From contig JAQJVL010000255.1 in NCBI GenBank assembly GCA_035578905.1, positions 1,178,001 through 1,242,000 on the forward strand: a stretch of DNA of 64,000 nucleotides, given 5' to 3'. The DNA is from Stictocephala bisonia. Taxonomy: Eukaryota > Arthropoda > Insecta > Hemiptera > Membracidae. Made by a program: the position numbers and the translations under genes. This document shows, piece after piece, positions 48,340 through 60,853 of the stretch. Under the pieces are notes generated by a model that was not told the DNA's origin, ran no database searches, and saw only the letters and a program-made list of their open reading frames with translations. Each line of letters starts with the position of its first letter. The first letter of the stretch is position 1.

Positions 48340-50773
48340 TCAAGATAGGGAATTCAGACTCGGCATCAAAATTAAACCCCTACAAATTCAATAGTGAAAT
48401 TAGACCATCTGTAGATAAACCAAATCTATCCTCTAAAACACTTAAAATCCTTAACCTAAATGCTTAGTCAGCAACTAACATAGCAAATAAATTGACGCTC
48501 ATGTGTCATGGTCACAAGCCTGCCCGTCATAAGTGAGCATTCCTGTAAAAATGAAACAATTGATTTTTTCAAAATTGAAGGTTACAAATTGGCTGAATCT
48601 TTCAACCGAAAACTGCATAAGGGGTGTGGTGTAGCAATTTTTTAACCCCCAATTAGAATATATATTTTTTAAATTAAACACACCTGTGAGCTTAACTTCG
48701 AATCTACTGGAGTCAAAATTAACTTTTTCAAGGGTAGCAAAATATTGGTAATTGGTCTTTATACCAACCCGTTTCCATAGATCATTTTTTGAACAGTTAG
48801 ATTCACATTTAAATTATCTGTGCTCAAACAATTCTAAATTTATTTTGATGGGTGATATTAATATTGACGCACTAGACTTCACCAACCCTCTTACCCAGCG
48901 GTCACGTGACATTCTTTCTACAATTGATTTAAAATTGTCCGTGAACTCACCAACTAGGGAGCATCGCCATCGACAACGTTATCACAAATATCCCTGCCAT
49001 TACCGTCTCTGTAATAGATGCAGCCATCTCGGACCATTTCGCTCAGGAGGTTGTTATCAACAACTTTCCACCGATTTACAGTCCACTTAGCTGCACGGTT
49101 AAAAGAATAATCTGTCCCCAAAACATTACCTTATTAACCAATCGTCTAAAAAACGAAACTTGGAATATCTTTTACAGTTCAATGTGTCCTGACGAATTTA
49201 TCAAGGCGTTTAACAATCGTCCGTTATTTTACATTGATTCTTGTTGTCCTTTTAAAAAAATAAAAAACACCTAAGACTACCCATGATATGTATTACCCAT
49301 GATATTCTTGTATCCAGAGAGAAACTCACATTTTACCATATACATATCAACACAATTAAAATGGACAGTTTAAATTGTTTTTTTTTTAGAAATTACAAAA
49401 AAAGTACAGGAAAGTTATCATGGCAGCATCTATATTATAGATAAATTCCTGAGAAATTATTGTGGACATTTAAAAAAAAACAACTTGGTCGATCATAAAG
49501 TCTTTCAAAAACTAAACATTCAAGGAGTAATTTTCCCAATAAAATCCTTGTAAATGGTAATCTCATTAACGATTCACTGGATATTGCTAACGAATCTAAT
49601 TTTTTCCCCATTCTGTTGAATCTTCTGATTCCACACTCGAGGCAGCCGGTTTCTATGGCCCTTACTCCTGTCGACGAGGTTGAGGTGGCTCGTATCATTC
49701 AGAAACTTCCTACGAAAAATGTGTGATATGAATGAAATCTCCGTTTAGTTATTAAAACAATGCTGAATGCATTTAATAACCCCTCTTACAGAATTGATCA
49801 ACACATCTTTTAACTCATTTATTATTTTTGGGTCCAGTGTTTTTTCTCATATACATTAACAATTTGAAAACACTAATTCAGAATGGCACAGTGGTTCACT
49901 ACGCTGACTACACGACTCTCTGCATAAAGGCCGACACAGCCGAGGACTTGGAAATAAAATCTTTTATTGAGTTGAATAAAATTATTCAATACTTTACGGA
50001 AATTAACTTAAAAACAAACATCTTGATATTAATCTGTGTTTTGGTTGAATAGTACTTTTAAAAACATATGTTTATTATTTTTACTTTATTATTGTTGTTT
50101 TTAAATGAACTACTAGGACTTGCTTTTATTGTTCAAATATCTTTGTTATGTATAGTTTTATGTCAATTAAATCTAAATGTTTTGTCATTTAGTATTCTTC
50201 TGTTTATCTTAGTTCACACCTCAAAATCAAATTTCATCAAATTTAGTTTACGGCAGGCCGAACGAGTTTATGCACCTGCTATTGTGGTGGATGATGCCTC
50301 GCTCGAGGAGGCTGACACAATCAAGTTCCTTGGAATGCACCTAGATAGGGGGCTGACCTTGAACAACCACATTGACAGCATCTGTAGTAAAGTTACAAAA
50401 GGCATTTATGCTTTGCGTAACCTAGCTACGTTCTGCTCTCCAGAAATTAAAAAAATGGCCTATTATGGTCTAGTTTATCCACGTCTGGTATATGGTGTGA
50501 GATTATGGGGCAGTTGTTCTAAACACAAATGGTAAAGAGTTTTCGACTTCAGAAATAAGCTGTCAGAATTATTGAAAATCTAAGTCCTGGAGAGTCGTGC
50601 CGTGATAAATTCAGGGATTACTGACATTGCCCAAGATTTACATCCACGAGGTGGTCCTTCACTGTAATTCCAAATGCATTTTGACATCTATCATTACGAG
50701 ACAAGAGGCAGGGACAACTTTCGAATTCAAAGTCTTAGAACTGCTGCATTTGAGCAGCTGCCATCACACGTTT
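48340..50773 (+). mobile_element. Jockey-like retrotransposon, decayed, endonuclease and RT parts
   Basis: Plus-strand pieces in order: LKILNLNA and EHSCKNETIDFFKIEGYKLA (48440-48640), endonuclease FILMGDINIDALDF (48839-48880) and ITVSVIDAAISDHFAQEVVI (49000-49055, SDH motif), linker VSMALTPVDEVEVARII (49650), GPVFFLIYINNLKTL with YADYTTLCIKAD (49828-49940), and KFLGMHLDRGLTLNNHIDSI (50320). The C-terminal FDIYHYETRGRDNFR follows at 50680. The catalytic YADD is changed to YADY, and there are many stops and a foreign segment near 50060-50215. Confidence 0.8.
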
Positions 50774-50990
50774 GGGCAAGCCAGTGGCTGAGTGGTCTAA
50801 GGCGTCAGGACTTTGAGCTTAGGTTAGAGATAGCGCTCGTTCGAATCCGGTCTAGATTGGAAATATTTATCAATAACAATCACCTTGTACTGTACTGGTT
50901 CGCCCCCTTACTCTGTCTGAATAAGTTTCTCGTACAGATCAATAGTCTTTGAGGAATGGGAAGAGTAAGGTTTAGAAGGAAAAAAATGAA
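50774..50990 (+). mobile_element. tRNA(Leu/Ser)-like SINE
   Basis: The head carries an A box TGGCTGAGTGG (50785-50795) and a B box GTTCGAATCC (50839-50848) in a class II-like tRNA context (GTGGTCTAAGGCGTCAGGAC). A non-tRNA body (CACCTTGTACTGTACTGG) and an A-rich end near 50985 follow. The head cannot fold a full acceptor stem with its 3' side, so it is a SINE rather than a tRNA gene. It is unrelated to the other SINEs in the window. Confidence 0.78.
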
Positions 50991-51299
50991 TCAACAGCCT
51001 CCTTGAATACTTGAAAAATCAATTAAAAGCTCAATTAAAGTACTTTTTAGTGCTGAATGCGTTTTACTTGGTTGAGGAGTTTTTGGAAAACCACTGAGAA
51101 ATTTAAATTGAATTGAATCGGAACCTAACACATGAATGACCGAGTCTGCAGTTTGATTGGAGTTATGTCTGTCCATAATTGTAAGTGTATGTATGAGTGT
51201 GGGAGAGAATGTTTAGCCAGCTATCTCCAAGTGACAATAAGTTTTCCACTTTTACGTTATTGTGACTTTTGCAATGTAATTGAACAATTTATTTACTGC

Positions 51300-52420
51300 A
51301 ATTAAAAAAGGACATTCTCCAGCAGCCACTCTTCAGTATTAGCAAATTGTGCCTTGCAAACGCTATAGAACTAAATGTCTCTCAAGTGCAAAGGGGTTTG
51401 CTTCTTACGCTTAGTAGACTTGTTCACATGTAAATATCACGTTAGGGGCATTGTGCTAAGTAGAGTTGACCGGGTGAGGGACTTGGATATTATCTTTACA
51501 TCAACTTTGAGCGCATCGGATCATATCATTAATAACACATCCATAGCCTATTCTCTTCTTGGTTTTATCCACCAAGCACTTTAGATTACCCTACTCATTG
51601 CTGGTAATATACAAGTCCCTCCAGTTGGAGTATGGCTCTGTGATGTGGTCATCATATCAAATTGAACATATTGAACTGCTTAACAGGATTCATGTCCGTT
51701 TCGTCAAGAAACTTAGAGTGCTTCTGGGCTTACGCCTACTTGGAGATCTTTATTATATAGTTGGAAAGTAGTTTCAATCTCCAGTCTCTTCATCTTAGGT
51801 GAAAAACTGCTACCTCCTCCTTATATTCAAAAGTGGTAAATGACTGTTTTTCACCGCAGGTACTAACTAACTACTTATTCTTACAACAGTAGCTTGGCAC
51901 AACTTCAGATACACAAATTGATTTCTTCAATTAACCAATGTCTTCTTTTACGTGGAAGGTAGCCCTGCTGTAGAACTGTGTTTTATATGGAATTATTGTA
52001 TTAATTTGCTTTTTGAAAGTTGTTTATGTGAGAGTTTTTAATCACTGCTATTTTGTTATGCCTTATGGCTGCTGTTTTGTATGCCATAATTATTTATGTA
52101 TCTTATTGTGATATTTCTATTATTGTTACACTTTTGCTTGTTAATTATTTATAAGTCTAATTTATAGCGTTATGGGATCACTATCACTATGCTATGGTTA
52201 ATCGCTTATTCATTCATTATAGTGTTACCATTTGTTAAGATTTTTTTATAATAATACCATAGACCTTCTATTATATTAGGTATAATAGAAGGTCTATGAT
52301 AATACACAGGTAATTTTAAATGTCCTCATAATATTTATGTTGTTCAACCATCTATTATTTTTGTAATACATTCTGTATCAAAATGGTGCATACCGTTGAA
52401 AGTAATAATGAATAAATAAA
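51300..52420 (+). pseudogene. 5'-truncated non-LTR retrotransposon, RT C terminus and 3' UTR
   Basis: Plus-strand frames 51375-51771: LSRVDRVRDLDIIFTSTLSA, NNTSIAYSLLGFIHQAL, then YKSLQLEYGSVMWSSYQIEH and LLNRIHVRFVKKLRV. This is the typical thumb/tail of CR1/Jockey-like enzymes (LExGSxxWSPYQ). A frame change lies near 51580. The 3' UTR ends in an AATAAATAAATTAATC-type tail at about 52410 and contains the perfect hairpin at 52258-52298. Confidence 0.75.
52258..52298. repeat. Perfect 18-bp-stem hairpin flanked by a 7-bp direct repeat
   Basis: CATAGACCTTCTATTATA, a 5-nt loop, then the exact inverse. ATAATAC lies on both sides (52251-52257 and 52299-52305). The arrangement looks like a tiny fold-back insertion with a target duplication. 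Confidence 0.95.
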
Positions 52421-52698
52421 TTAATCTAATTAATTTGCCATTTTTGAAACCAACCATTCAATTAATTTGTAGATATATGATGGTAGTGAAAAATGGCCAC
52501 GTTTGGGAAAGAATTGTTAATTTAATTGATTTGTAGTGTTTGTAAGGAAAGGAAGAAGAAGAAGAAGAAGTGGACGGCGAATTATTGGAGGAAGGAGAAG
52601 GAAGTACGGAACCGAAAGCTGACTCCATTGTCTCGCCATATTGGATAGTGTTCGTTCGTTGACTAATCAAGTCATTGGAGATTTATTATATATTGAAA

Positions 52699-52824
52699 AT
52701 GGCAAACGAAACTGAAAATAGAAAACTTAACGATTTACGCGTGGTTGATCTGAGGCTAGAATTAGAAAGAAGAGACTTGGACAAGACTGGAGTCAAAGCT
52801 GTTCTCTTGGAGAGACTTCAGAAT
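52699..52824 (+). CDS. SAFB: Scaffold attachment factor B (SAFB/SLTM-like), first coding exon with SAP domain
   Basis: ATG at 52699 (AAAATGGC context) opens MANETENRKLNDLRVVDLRL, continuing ELERRDLDKTGVKAVLLERL to QN. The donor AAT|GTAAGT is at 52824/52825, in phase 0. Residues 9-41 are a SAP DNA-binding domain (Leu at positions 10, 13, 17 and 19, a G-V-K turn, LLERL end). Very N-terminal SAP domains with DLRVxDLxxELxxRxLDxTGVKxVL are the mark of SAFB and SLTM, nuclear proteins that bind matrix-attachment DNA and RNA; an RRM lies downstream. An in-frame upstream TTG is not the start. The leader holds a (GAA)n run at 52553-52570. Later exons are right of the window. Confidence 0.85.
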
Positions 52825-53689
52825 GTAAGTAAGCGATTTGTAATTGGGAATAGCCGGCCTAATAAATGATAGGTTCACCGGTAGCCCTACTCCTTATACT
52901 GTCATATTAATTAATGGACTGTGCAATTTTCATGTATTTTAGAAATAAGGCGTCTAGGCCTACGGTATTATAGGTCTACCAATAATATATATAGCCTAGA
53001 CTCAGTTTTGTAATTCCTTGTCTTTTGGTTACTAGGCAAATTATTTTAGTTGGAACCCAAAGGTTCTAAAGTAAATCAAGAGAAATTCTATTCAAAGTCC
53101 AGGTTTGTAGACCATTCCATTTCCATTTTAGAAGTTAACTGGCTGCTGGTGTTTTAAATGCTTGTGGAGATCCTAATGCAGAAAAATGGCTATTTACAAA
53201 GAGTAGGCTTCTGAAAAATGTGTGTATGCACTACTTACTTAGGATTAATATTATCATGGAACATTGACTTCTTCATTCATTGTCTCCCAAACACTTGAAT
53301 CAATAAAATATTAATTGTGGTAGCCTATCTAAATTGAGACTTACCATAGGCCTACCAGGCCTTGGTCTGAACTAAATCTGATTGTGCAGGCCTACAGGAA
53401 AAATAATTGGATTTCAAGGTAACAATAAATTGGTATTCTAGACATCTTGCTAATCTACTTTTTATCGTTTTTTCCACCTAACAAAATTGGAAATGTTGCT
53501 TTTAATGTGTCTAGAATTGGCTGTATTTTCATGAGATATGCTTTTTAATCTGTGGAAATCACGCATATTGCTAAAAAATTCTAAAAAACTAATGTCACTA
53601 CAGGTAACTTAGTATTTTTGGTAACTTTGCACGTTCTTGCCACCTCTGAAAATAAGCCTGGTTCAATCTATATGTAGTGGTCCAGTAGT
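52825..53689 (+). other. First SAFB intron, unannotated stretch
   Basis: AT-rich intron start after GTAAGT. No further SAFB exon (acidic region, RRM) was seen anywhere to the window end, so the intron is at least 11 kb. Confidence 0.55.
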
Positions 53690-53870
53690 CAAATTCAAAT
53701 TCCTTTATTGTCCGTAACATATAATTACATGCATGAACATTGTCAAGTTTCTTAATCTACTTCACAAAATCTATATACAAACATTTCAGGATTAAACTAA
53801 TTTAGTAGTGGTTGCTTCAACATTTTTATTATTGTTCATATTTTTATACCTAATATTAGAAGTACAAAAA
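53690..53870 (-). mobile_element. 3' end fragment of a non-LTR retrotransposon
   Basis: TCAAATTCAAATTCCTTTAT followed by TGTCCGTAACATATAATTAC resembles the repeated 3' end at 1-784 (CAAATTCCTTTATTGTTGTA). On the minus strand it gives an AATAAAGG signal and a (GAATTT) tail. No coding part remains. Confidence 0.55.
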
Positions 53871-55317
53871 GTATGTTATTTAATTTTTAAATATTAATGG
53901 TGGCCATTTTGGCTTGGGCAAAGCACCTCTTAAGTGAATTTCGAACAGGGTGGCTACTCACCGGGAATTTTGGGAAAACCTGGAATTATGCTTGAATTTT
54001 ACAGCGCCTTGAAAAAACCTGGAAATATGCTTGAATTTCGGTAACCATCAGGAATTCTCGTTGAGCGAGACGAGAGTAATCAGGTGACGTCAGGAAGTTT
54101 CGGACTTCAGGGCTCTAGTTAAACTCAAGTGATAAGTTCGGGAAACATCGTCAATCTTCGTTTGATAAGACACGAGTCGACTCGGCACTTTGATATGTTC
54201 AAAATAATACACATGGAATAGTTTGACAAAACGGTTGCAACCGAAGCAGTTTTGACGTCGAAACAGTTGAATGAAGCTGTTGCAGACTATATGATAGCTT
54301 CACCCACCGCATTTTGCCGAAAAACGCAAATCAATCCAATGTCAAGCGTCGCCTCTTAGATTTGTTAACATTCTGTTGCAACTTACGATGCAGGTTAAAG
54401 TTGCAACCAAACTTTGGGAGTTATCGTTTTGTTCTATTGATATCCGATGACACTCACTGTTGCTGTCTGTTCTACTGCAGCTATTTGCAAAATTTTGAAA
54501 CGTTTTGGTGCCGAATTATTGTTTCAATGAAACTGTTGTGTTCTTTTTAAATAACGAAAATACATTGACAACGGGCTGGGCTGATGCATTTGTTTTGTTT
54601 ACGTTTACCATTACCGGCAACAACAGATGACCAAAAAGAAGAGATAATGTGAACGGCGTGTTTTGTTAATTAACCTTCCAGTTTATTTATTCAGTTATTA
54701 TCAATAAAATGCAGAATTACTTAAACAATTTATCGTTGATAAAAACATTAATATTAAGTTCATTGGATGTTGTTTCAAGTGTGGAATGTTTCTTGTTGTA
54801 GTTTGTTGCCTACTAACTCTAATATCGTAATTTTTGCCAATCTGTTTTAGTTTTGTGTGAATTATTATTTATTAAAACCAACAAGGCTATTACGTAGTTT
54901 CTTGCCACCAAACAAAATTTTAAAACTACCTGAAATGGGTCAATAATTGACTAAAATTACGTGAGAATTGTTTATTCTGCGGAAATCGCTTTTACCGAAT
55001 AATTCGAAAAATTTTATGTTTCAGTATTTTTGATATATTTCCGTTCATTTAAATGATATAATCATTTTTTAATTTGGTGTGTTGTATTTGCGCTAAATAC
55101 AAATTTGAAAACTATTTTGGTCTATACAAATTTTTCTTGAGATATAACGGAAAAGCTACTTTCGCGGCAAATCACGATTAGCTATCATTATATACATCAG
55201 ATTTTAACCACAAAAAACTGAATTCACGCATACTCCTGCCAGAATGACGGACGATAGGCCGTCACGGAGGCCAGGCACAATAATTTAACGCAAATTCTGT
55301 CTATTTGTTGAGTATAA

Positions 55318-55978
55318 CCCTCTCGATGCCGCTGTCCGATATATCGGACAGCGGTAGATACGCTAAAAATGCCGCGGTCCGATATTTCGGACCGCTCGTA
55401 ATTTTTTTTTTTCCGATAAGGCATTTTCGTTATTATGCCACATGTACGGTACCAATCTGTTGAGAATTGATTATAGTACTCAGACAAAGTGTTTTAAACA
55501 TCTTTTAAATATGCGTTTGTTGAAATATATTTGTCACACTTGAAATAATCGCTCAAGTGTGACATATGTGTGATTTTGTACTGTCGAAAAAAATTACGAT
55601 AAATCCTGGGATTTTCAAGGTAAGACTTTGAAATTTGGTATGCATGTTAGTAATTAAATGTTCTTTCAAATAAAGTCACTTATATAGCCCTAGGTAGTAT
55701 TTTTTTGTATGGTCTGAAAAGTTTCAAAATTGAAAAATTAAAAAAAATTTAATTTTAAAAAAAAGTTGATTTTACAAATTAAAACCAATATTTTATTTAA
55801 GAAAATATATAAGTAGTAAAAAGAGCATTTCAAAACAAAAAAACCAAAAAATAATTATGAAAATATATTGAAAAATAACAAAAAGTTAGAACAAAATAAC
55901 GTAAACTATGCATATTCACTAAAAATACCTCCGGCATTTCTCGCATACCAAGGGAAAATATGCCCGGCATCAAAAGGG
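55318..55978. mobile_element. piggyBac-like element with ATAA flanks and GTCC/GGAC palindromes
   Basis: The left end is CCCTCTCGATGCC and the right end is the inverse of CCCTTTTGATGCC (11 of 13). ATAA, rather than TTAA, is on both sides (55314-55317 and 55979-55982). Near the left end are two palindromes, GTCCGATATATCGGAC and GTCCGATATTTCGGAC, within longer GC stems. A further hairpin, GTCACACTTGA/TCAAGTGTGAC, lies at 55533-55563. There is no coding capacity; size 661 bp. Confidence 0.7.
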
Positions 55979-57558
55979 ATAAAGTCATGATAAGTTTGGT
56001 TAGGTCAGTAAAAAGTGTATTTTTCAGGCCGAAAAAATAATGTTACTGGATAACCCAATTATATATTCGTGATCAGCGTTAAAAACAATTCGCGGAAATT
56101 ACGTATTTTACCGAAAAATTCGGAAAACTAATATCACAACTTTTAGTATTTTTGACATATTTCTGTTAGTTTAAATAGTATTTTAACCATAGTTTTTTTC
56201 ATTTTGATTTGTTTTTTTGTACTGAATACGAATTTGGCCTATTACCATTATTTCTTGAGATATAACGAAAAACTACTTTTGCAGTGAATCGCGATAAGTG
56301 GCCATTACGCGATCATTATATATAGCAACTATTAATCACAGAAATCAAATTCATCTATATTTCCGCCGGAGTTACAGCCGCAGGCCGTCATGGAGCCCAA
56401 CACCAGAATTTAACGCAAATTACGAATTTTTGTTGAGTAAATAGACAATTAGGATAAGTTAAGTTATGTTTGGTTAGGTAAGTATAAAATGCATTTTTCA
56501 GGCTAAATAAATAATTTTATTGCAAACACAATTATACATTCATGTTCAGCTTATTATTGCAAACACAATTATACATTCGTGTTCAGCTTAAAAAAAATAT
56601 GTGAAACGGAAAAGAAATTGGACGGAAAACTATTTTTTTAAAGTTGTTTTTTTCACTATCAGATAAAAAACTAGTTTTTTCGATTTTCCGTTAAAAAAGA
56701 GTTTTCTGCGGATGAAATCACCCTAAAAAAAACTCACATTTCAACACTTTTTCAACAAGAAATTGTATTTTCAGAGCCAAAACATGTAAAATGAAAAAAA
56801 GTTGTCGAAAAATAACGATTTCTAAATATGTTGGTTTTTTCACATACTTGTCAGATTAAAAACGAGTTTTGTTTTCAACTCATCGTGTTAGTTATGATAT
56901 AACAGTAATTAATTAAAGCTGGGCCTATTGCAAATAGTCCGTAGGCTTATTAGTAAAAATTGTATTAAAGTAAGCTAGGCATATCACTAGATTTTGAGCC
57001 TACTTATCAATGACATACAAAGATTTTAGGTAACTGCTAATTAAACCTAGGATACTTTTTAAATAGCATACCCAACTATAATTTAGCTCATTTCTACTGT
57101 AGAGAGGGGAGTGATCATGGTGGTTCTTGTATTTTGTTAAAAAGTAATTTAGAATATAAGATTAGAGAAGATTTATGTATTCTTAACAAAGACCTAATAT
57201 TTGAAGAAATATAATTTGTGGAAGTTGTTAGCTTAAATATAATTGTAATTTCTATTTAAGAGTGCCTAATAGAACTAATTTTACATTTTTCATTAATAAC
57301 TTGGAATCATTGCTAAAGCTCTTAAAAAAAACTAACTGTGTAAAAAATATTTATATTGCATCAGATTTCAATGTGGACATACTGGAAAACTGTAGCCAAC
57401 CTCAACACAAATTACAATTTTTATCCTTATTAGAATCATATGGATATGAAACTAATTTTTCATCTCCAACAAGAATCATAACACAAGTATATCATGCATT
57501 GACAGTATTCTGACATTCAAATTTAAATCACAATGTAAAAAGTCAGTCATGAACTTAA

Positions 57559-59021
57559 CCCTTAGTGCTCTCCTGTCCTGCTATGCGGGACATGGCGATT
57601 CCCCCTCCAGCTCTGATTAGAAGCATCGTATGCCTGTCCATGAGATCTGCTGGCCTGCATTGCAGCCCATGGCGGAGTGCCCTGTAGCTCTCTCTTTATT
57701 TACGTGCAGACGGCCATTGTACTCTGAATTCTTTTGATTGTCATGTTGTAAACAAGTTTAAATGTGTGTTTAAAAGGACAGATTTGGAACAGTTCCACAA
57801 TAGCTACAAACTTCGTTTTTGTTATGTTTGCTAGGCAATTTTATCTATTTTACTACTATTTGATGATTACATTGTCTTTCATGGCTAATTAATATTTAAC
57901 TACCAATATAAAACATGTTGTTTAGTAAACAAAAAAACTATTTTTTTCAATTAAATACACTTTTTCTACTAAAAATTAATATACATTAATTAAATGTATC
58001 GTAAACAGGATAAACAGTTACAAAAACAATCAATTTTACTTGTAATATGTATATTTATAGATCAATTAAACTTTACTGAACACGTTTCAATATAGAAATA
58101 AATGAGAAATCGAATACTATTGTTTATAATAATCACCATAATTGAATAATAAGATATTTAAAATATAACATATGTTATAGTTGTAACAGTATTTATTTAC
58201 TTTAATACATACTTTTAATTTAAAATGTTGAACTAACTGATAATCTAAATAACAGGAGAATGTTTGGTGATAATAAGATTTTGCTAGAAGCATAAAATAA
58301 ATATATATAATATAAATAAAAAATAAGGACGAAATAGTTAAAAAGACATAATACAATTCTAAAATTGCGTTATAATTAGGCATATAAGAAGTTAACGAAT
58401 GTTAAAATTGTTAACTTCTTATAGGGCTCCTTTGTTTACGGAAGGTTTTCAAATCAGCATCAACAAAAACAAGATTGGTGGGAGAGGGAGGGGTGAGGGG
58501 TCTGACTTCTACTAACCTTCACAAATCGCCGCTTTACATTACAATAAAGAAACACTTCAAATTAAATTCTTGATGCTATTACTAATATAAAACAGTAATA
58601 CAATTGTCAAGAGAACTTATTATAACATATTTATTTAGGTAATCCTAATCATATGTAATTAGCATTGAAGAATTGGTATAATCAAATGCATATTTTATTT
58701 TGAAAATATATATTCACTTTATTATCAAGGGTAAAATTTCGTTCATTAATTAGTTCTCATTCATTAAAAATAACTCTGAAACTTCTAGGTACAATAGAAA
58801 TAATTATAAAAATTTAAATGTCATGAGTGACCTTGGTCCCGCAATGCAGGACAGCAGAGTATTTTACATAAATGAATGTGTCCTGCTATGCGGGACAGCA
58901 GATCCAATGGACATGGCACACTATTATAAATTAGAGCTAAGAGGAAACATGGCGATGGCCTGCATTGCAGGACAGGAGAGCTCTGAAAAAGTTGAAAATA
59001 AATAAAGTAGAGTACTAAGGG
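57559..59021. mobile_element. piggyBac-like TTAA element with CCTGCTATGCGGGAC palindromes
   Basis: TTAA at 57555-57558 and 59022-59025. The ends CCCTTAGTGCTCT and AGAGTACTAAGGG are inverted with one mismatch. Both subterminal regions hold versions of GTCCTGCTATGCGGGAC and CCTGCATTGCAGGAC next to CATGGCGAT. It splits the endonuclease frame of the Jockey-like element: the SDH motif of the host resumes 13 bp after it. 1463 bp, no transposase recognised. Confidence 0.9.
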
Positions 59022-59174
59022 TTAAGAGTTATGTTTATCTGACCATAGGGCAATTTTTATAGATATTTCTAATGGTAATCAATTGAGTGAAAAAAATAAA
59101 ACTGTAAAAAATAAAAGGCGAATATTTTCTAATAGAAACATTTCTTTATTTATAAAAAAAATAAAAGAGGCTCA

Positions 59175-60853
59175 GTGGAATACTTCTTTTTAGCATCATC
59201 ATTACAGGAGAATGTTTCAAACTTTTTTGGTCAGTTTCAAAATATTTTTGAGGAATCATTTCCATTAAAATTATTTAGTAATAGATCTAGTCGTAATAAG
59301 CATAAAAAAACATGGGTTACAGAGGGGATTAAAGTATCAAGTATGAAAAAGAGAGAGCTTAGCAAACTTGCTAAACAATCTAACAATTCTGAGTTTATTG
59401 AATATGTTAAAAGGTATAAGAGAATTTTTAGATCTGTTTGTAATAGAGCAAAATTGATGAATAACGCTAATTTTATAAAAGAATCTGATGACAAAAGTAA
59501 GGCTGCTTGTTGTGTTGTTAAAGATGAGCTAGGCTGTAAGAAACCTAATCATAACTTTCCTGATATTGTAGTAGATGATGAAACTATAACCGATCCTAGT
59601 TGTATAACTGAATTTTTTAATAACAAGTTTTCAGACACTGCTATACAAACAAGAGTTCGCCCGTGTGAAAGTGAAGCACTTAGATTAACATTGAATGTTA
59701 ATAAAAAACATTCTTTAAATTTTAATTTCCAAACTGTTACTAATGATGAAGTCGTAAAAGCAATTAAATCACTTAAAAATAAAAAATCTGCAGGATGGGA
59801 CGAAATACCGGTTCATCTAATAAAAATAGTTTCACTTGTTAGAGCTAGACCTTTACCAATTCTAATCAACCAGTATTTTAAAAATAATATTTTTCCAGAA
59901 AATTTGAAATATGCTGAACTCAAACCTCTTTTTAAACAGGGTGAAAGGCAGAACCCAGATAACTATCGTCCAGTTTCCATTCTTATATCATTTTCTAAAG
60001 TTTTTGAAAAGTTAGCCTTCAATCAATTGTTAAATTTTTTAGAAAGGAATGCTATTTTGGATAATGAACAGTTTGGTTTTAGGAAAGGGCGCAGTACAAT
60101 AAATGTCATCTCAGATTTTGTTAACGAATTTTCATGGGCTTTGGACGGGTCACAGAGCACCGTAGGTTCTGTGACTTGTCCAAGGCTTTTGACTGTGTTG
60201 ACCATGGTATTCTTGTTAAGAAACTATCTTTGTACAGCTTTTCAAAAGACGCAGTCTTATGGATTAGATCATATCTGGAAAACCGTTTTCAAAGAACAGT
60301 AATTTTTAAAAATGATAAAAAATATAGATCTGAATGGAAAAGTGTTAAAGTCGGAGTGCCTCAAGGATCTATCCTGGGACCTCTCCTATTTTTAATATAC
60401 GTAAATGACTTGCCTAAAAACGTTTCCAAAAAACTAATACTTTACGTGGATGATACAACTGCCATAGTGAAAGCAAATTCTCCTGATGAACTAGAAATTA
60501 AAGTGAAACAGACTTTGGAGGAATTATCACAATGGTTTGAAGTTAATGGGCTAAAATTGAACAAAAGTAAAACTCAATTGGTTAATTTTCGCACAGTCAG
60601 GTCCCAACAAAAATTTATTTGTGAAATAAATTTTAAAGGGGAATTATTGCCACTGTCTAACAAGGCCAAGTTCTTAGGAATAGAATTGGATCTAAAATTA
60701 ACATGGGACAAAGGTATTGAAATTATTGCAAAGAGGCTAAACTCTGCCAGCTTTCAGATGTTGGTTTTAAGGGACATCGTGGATTTGGAAACCAGACTGA
60801 TTGTTTACTATGCATATTTCTTTTCAATTGCTCAATATGGAATTGAATTTTAG
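59175..60853 (+). pseudogene. Jockey-like reverse transcriptase, one frameshift
   Basis: First frame 59175-60150: KSAGWDEIPVHLIK, ELKPLFKQGERQNPDNYRPV, SILISFSKVFEKLAFNQLLN, DNEQFGFRKGRST. After a shift near 60150, the second frame to 60853: CDLSKAFDCVDHGILVKKL (motif A), VGVPQGSILGPLLFLIYVND (motif B), LYVDDTTAIVKA (catalytic YVDD, about 60440-60460), KAKFLGIELDLKLTWDKGIE. All catalytic residues that I can judge are present, so a single frameshift and the stop at 60851-60853 are the main lesions seen in this part. Confidence 0.88.

Noticed and set aside
50774..50860. Functional tRNA gene
   Set aside because: A and B boxes are present, but the acceptor stem does not close, and a SINE body follows.
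52458..52670. 70-codon minus-strand frame upstream of SAFB
   Set aside because: A Ser-rich run produced by the (GAA)n leader repeat read on the other strand.
52675..52698. Upstream in-frame TTG as SAFB start
   Set aside because: Animal nuclear genes start at ATG; the ATG at 52699 is directly before the SAP domain as in the family.
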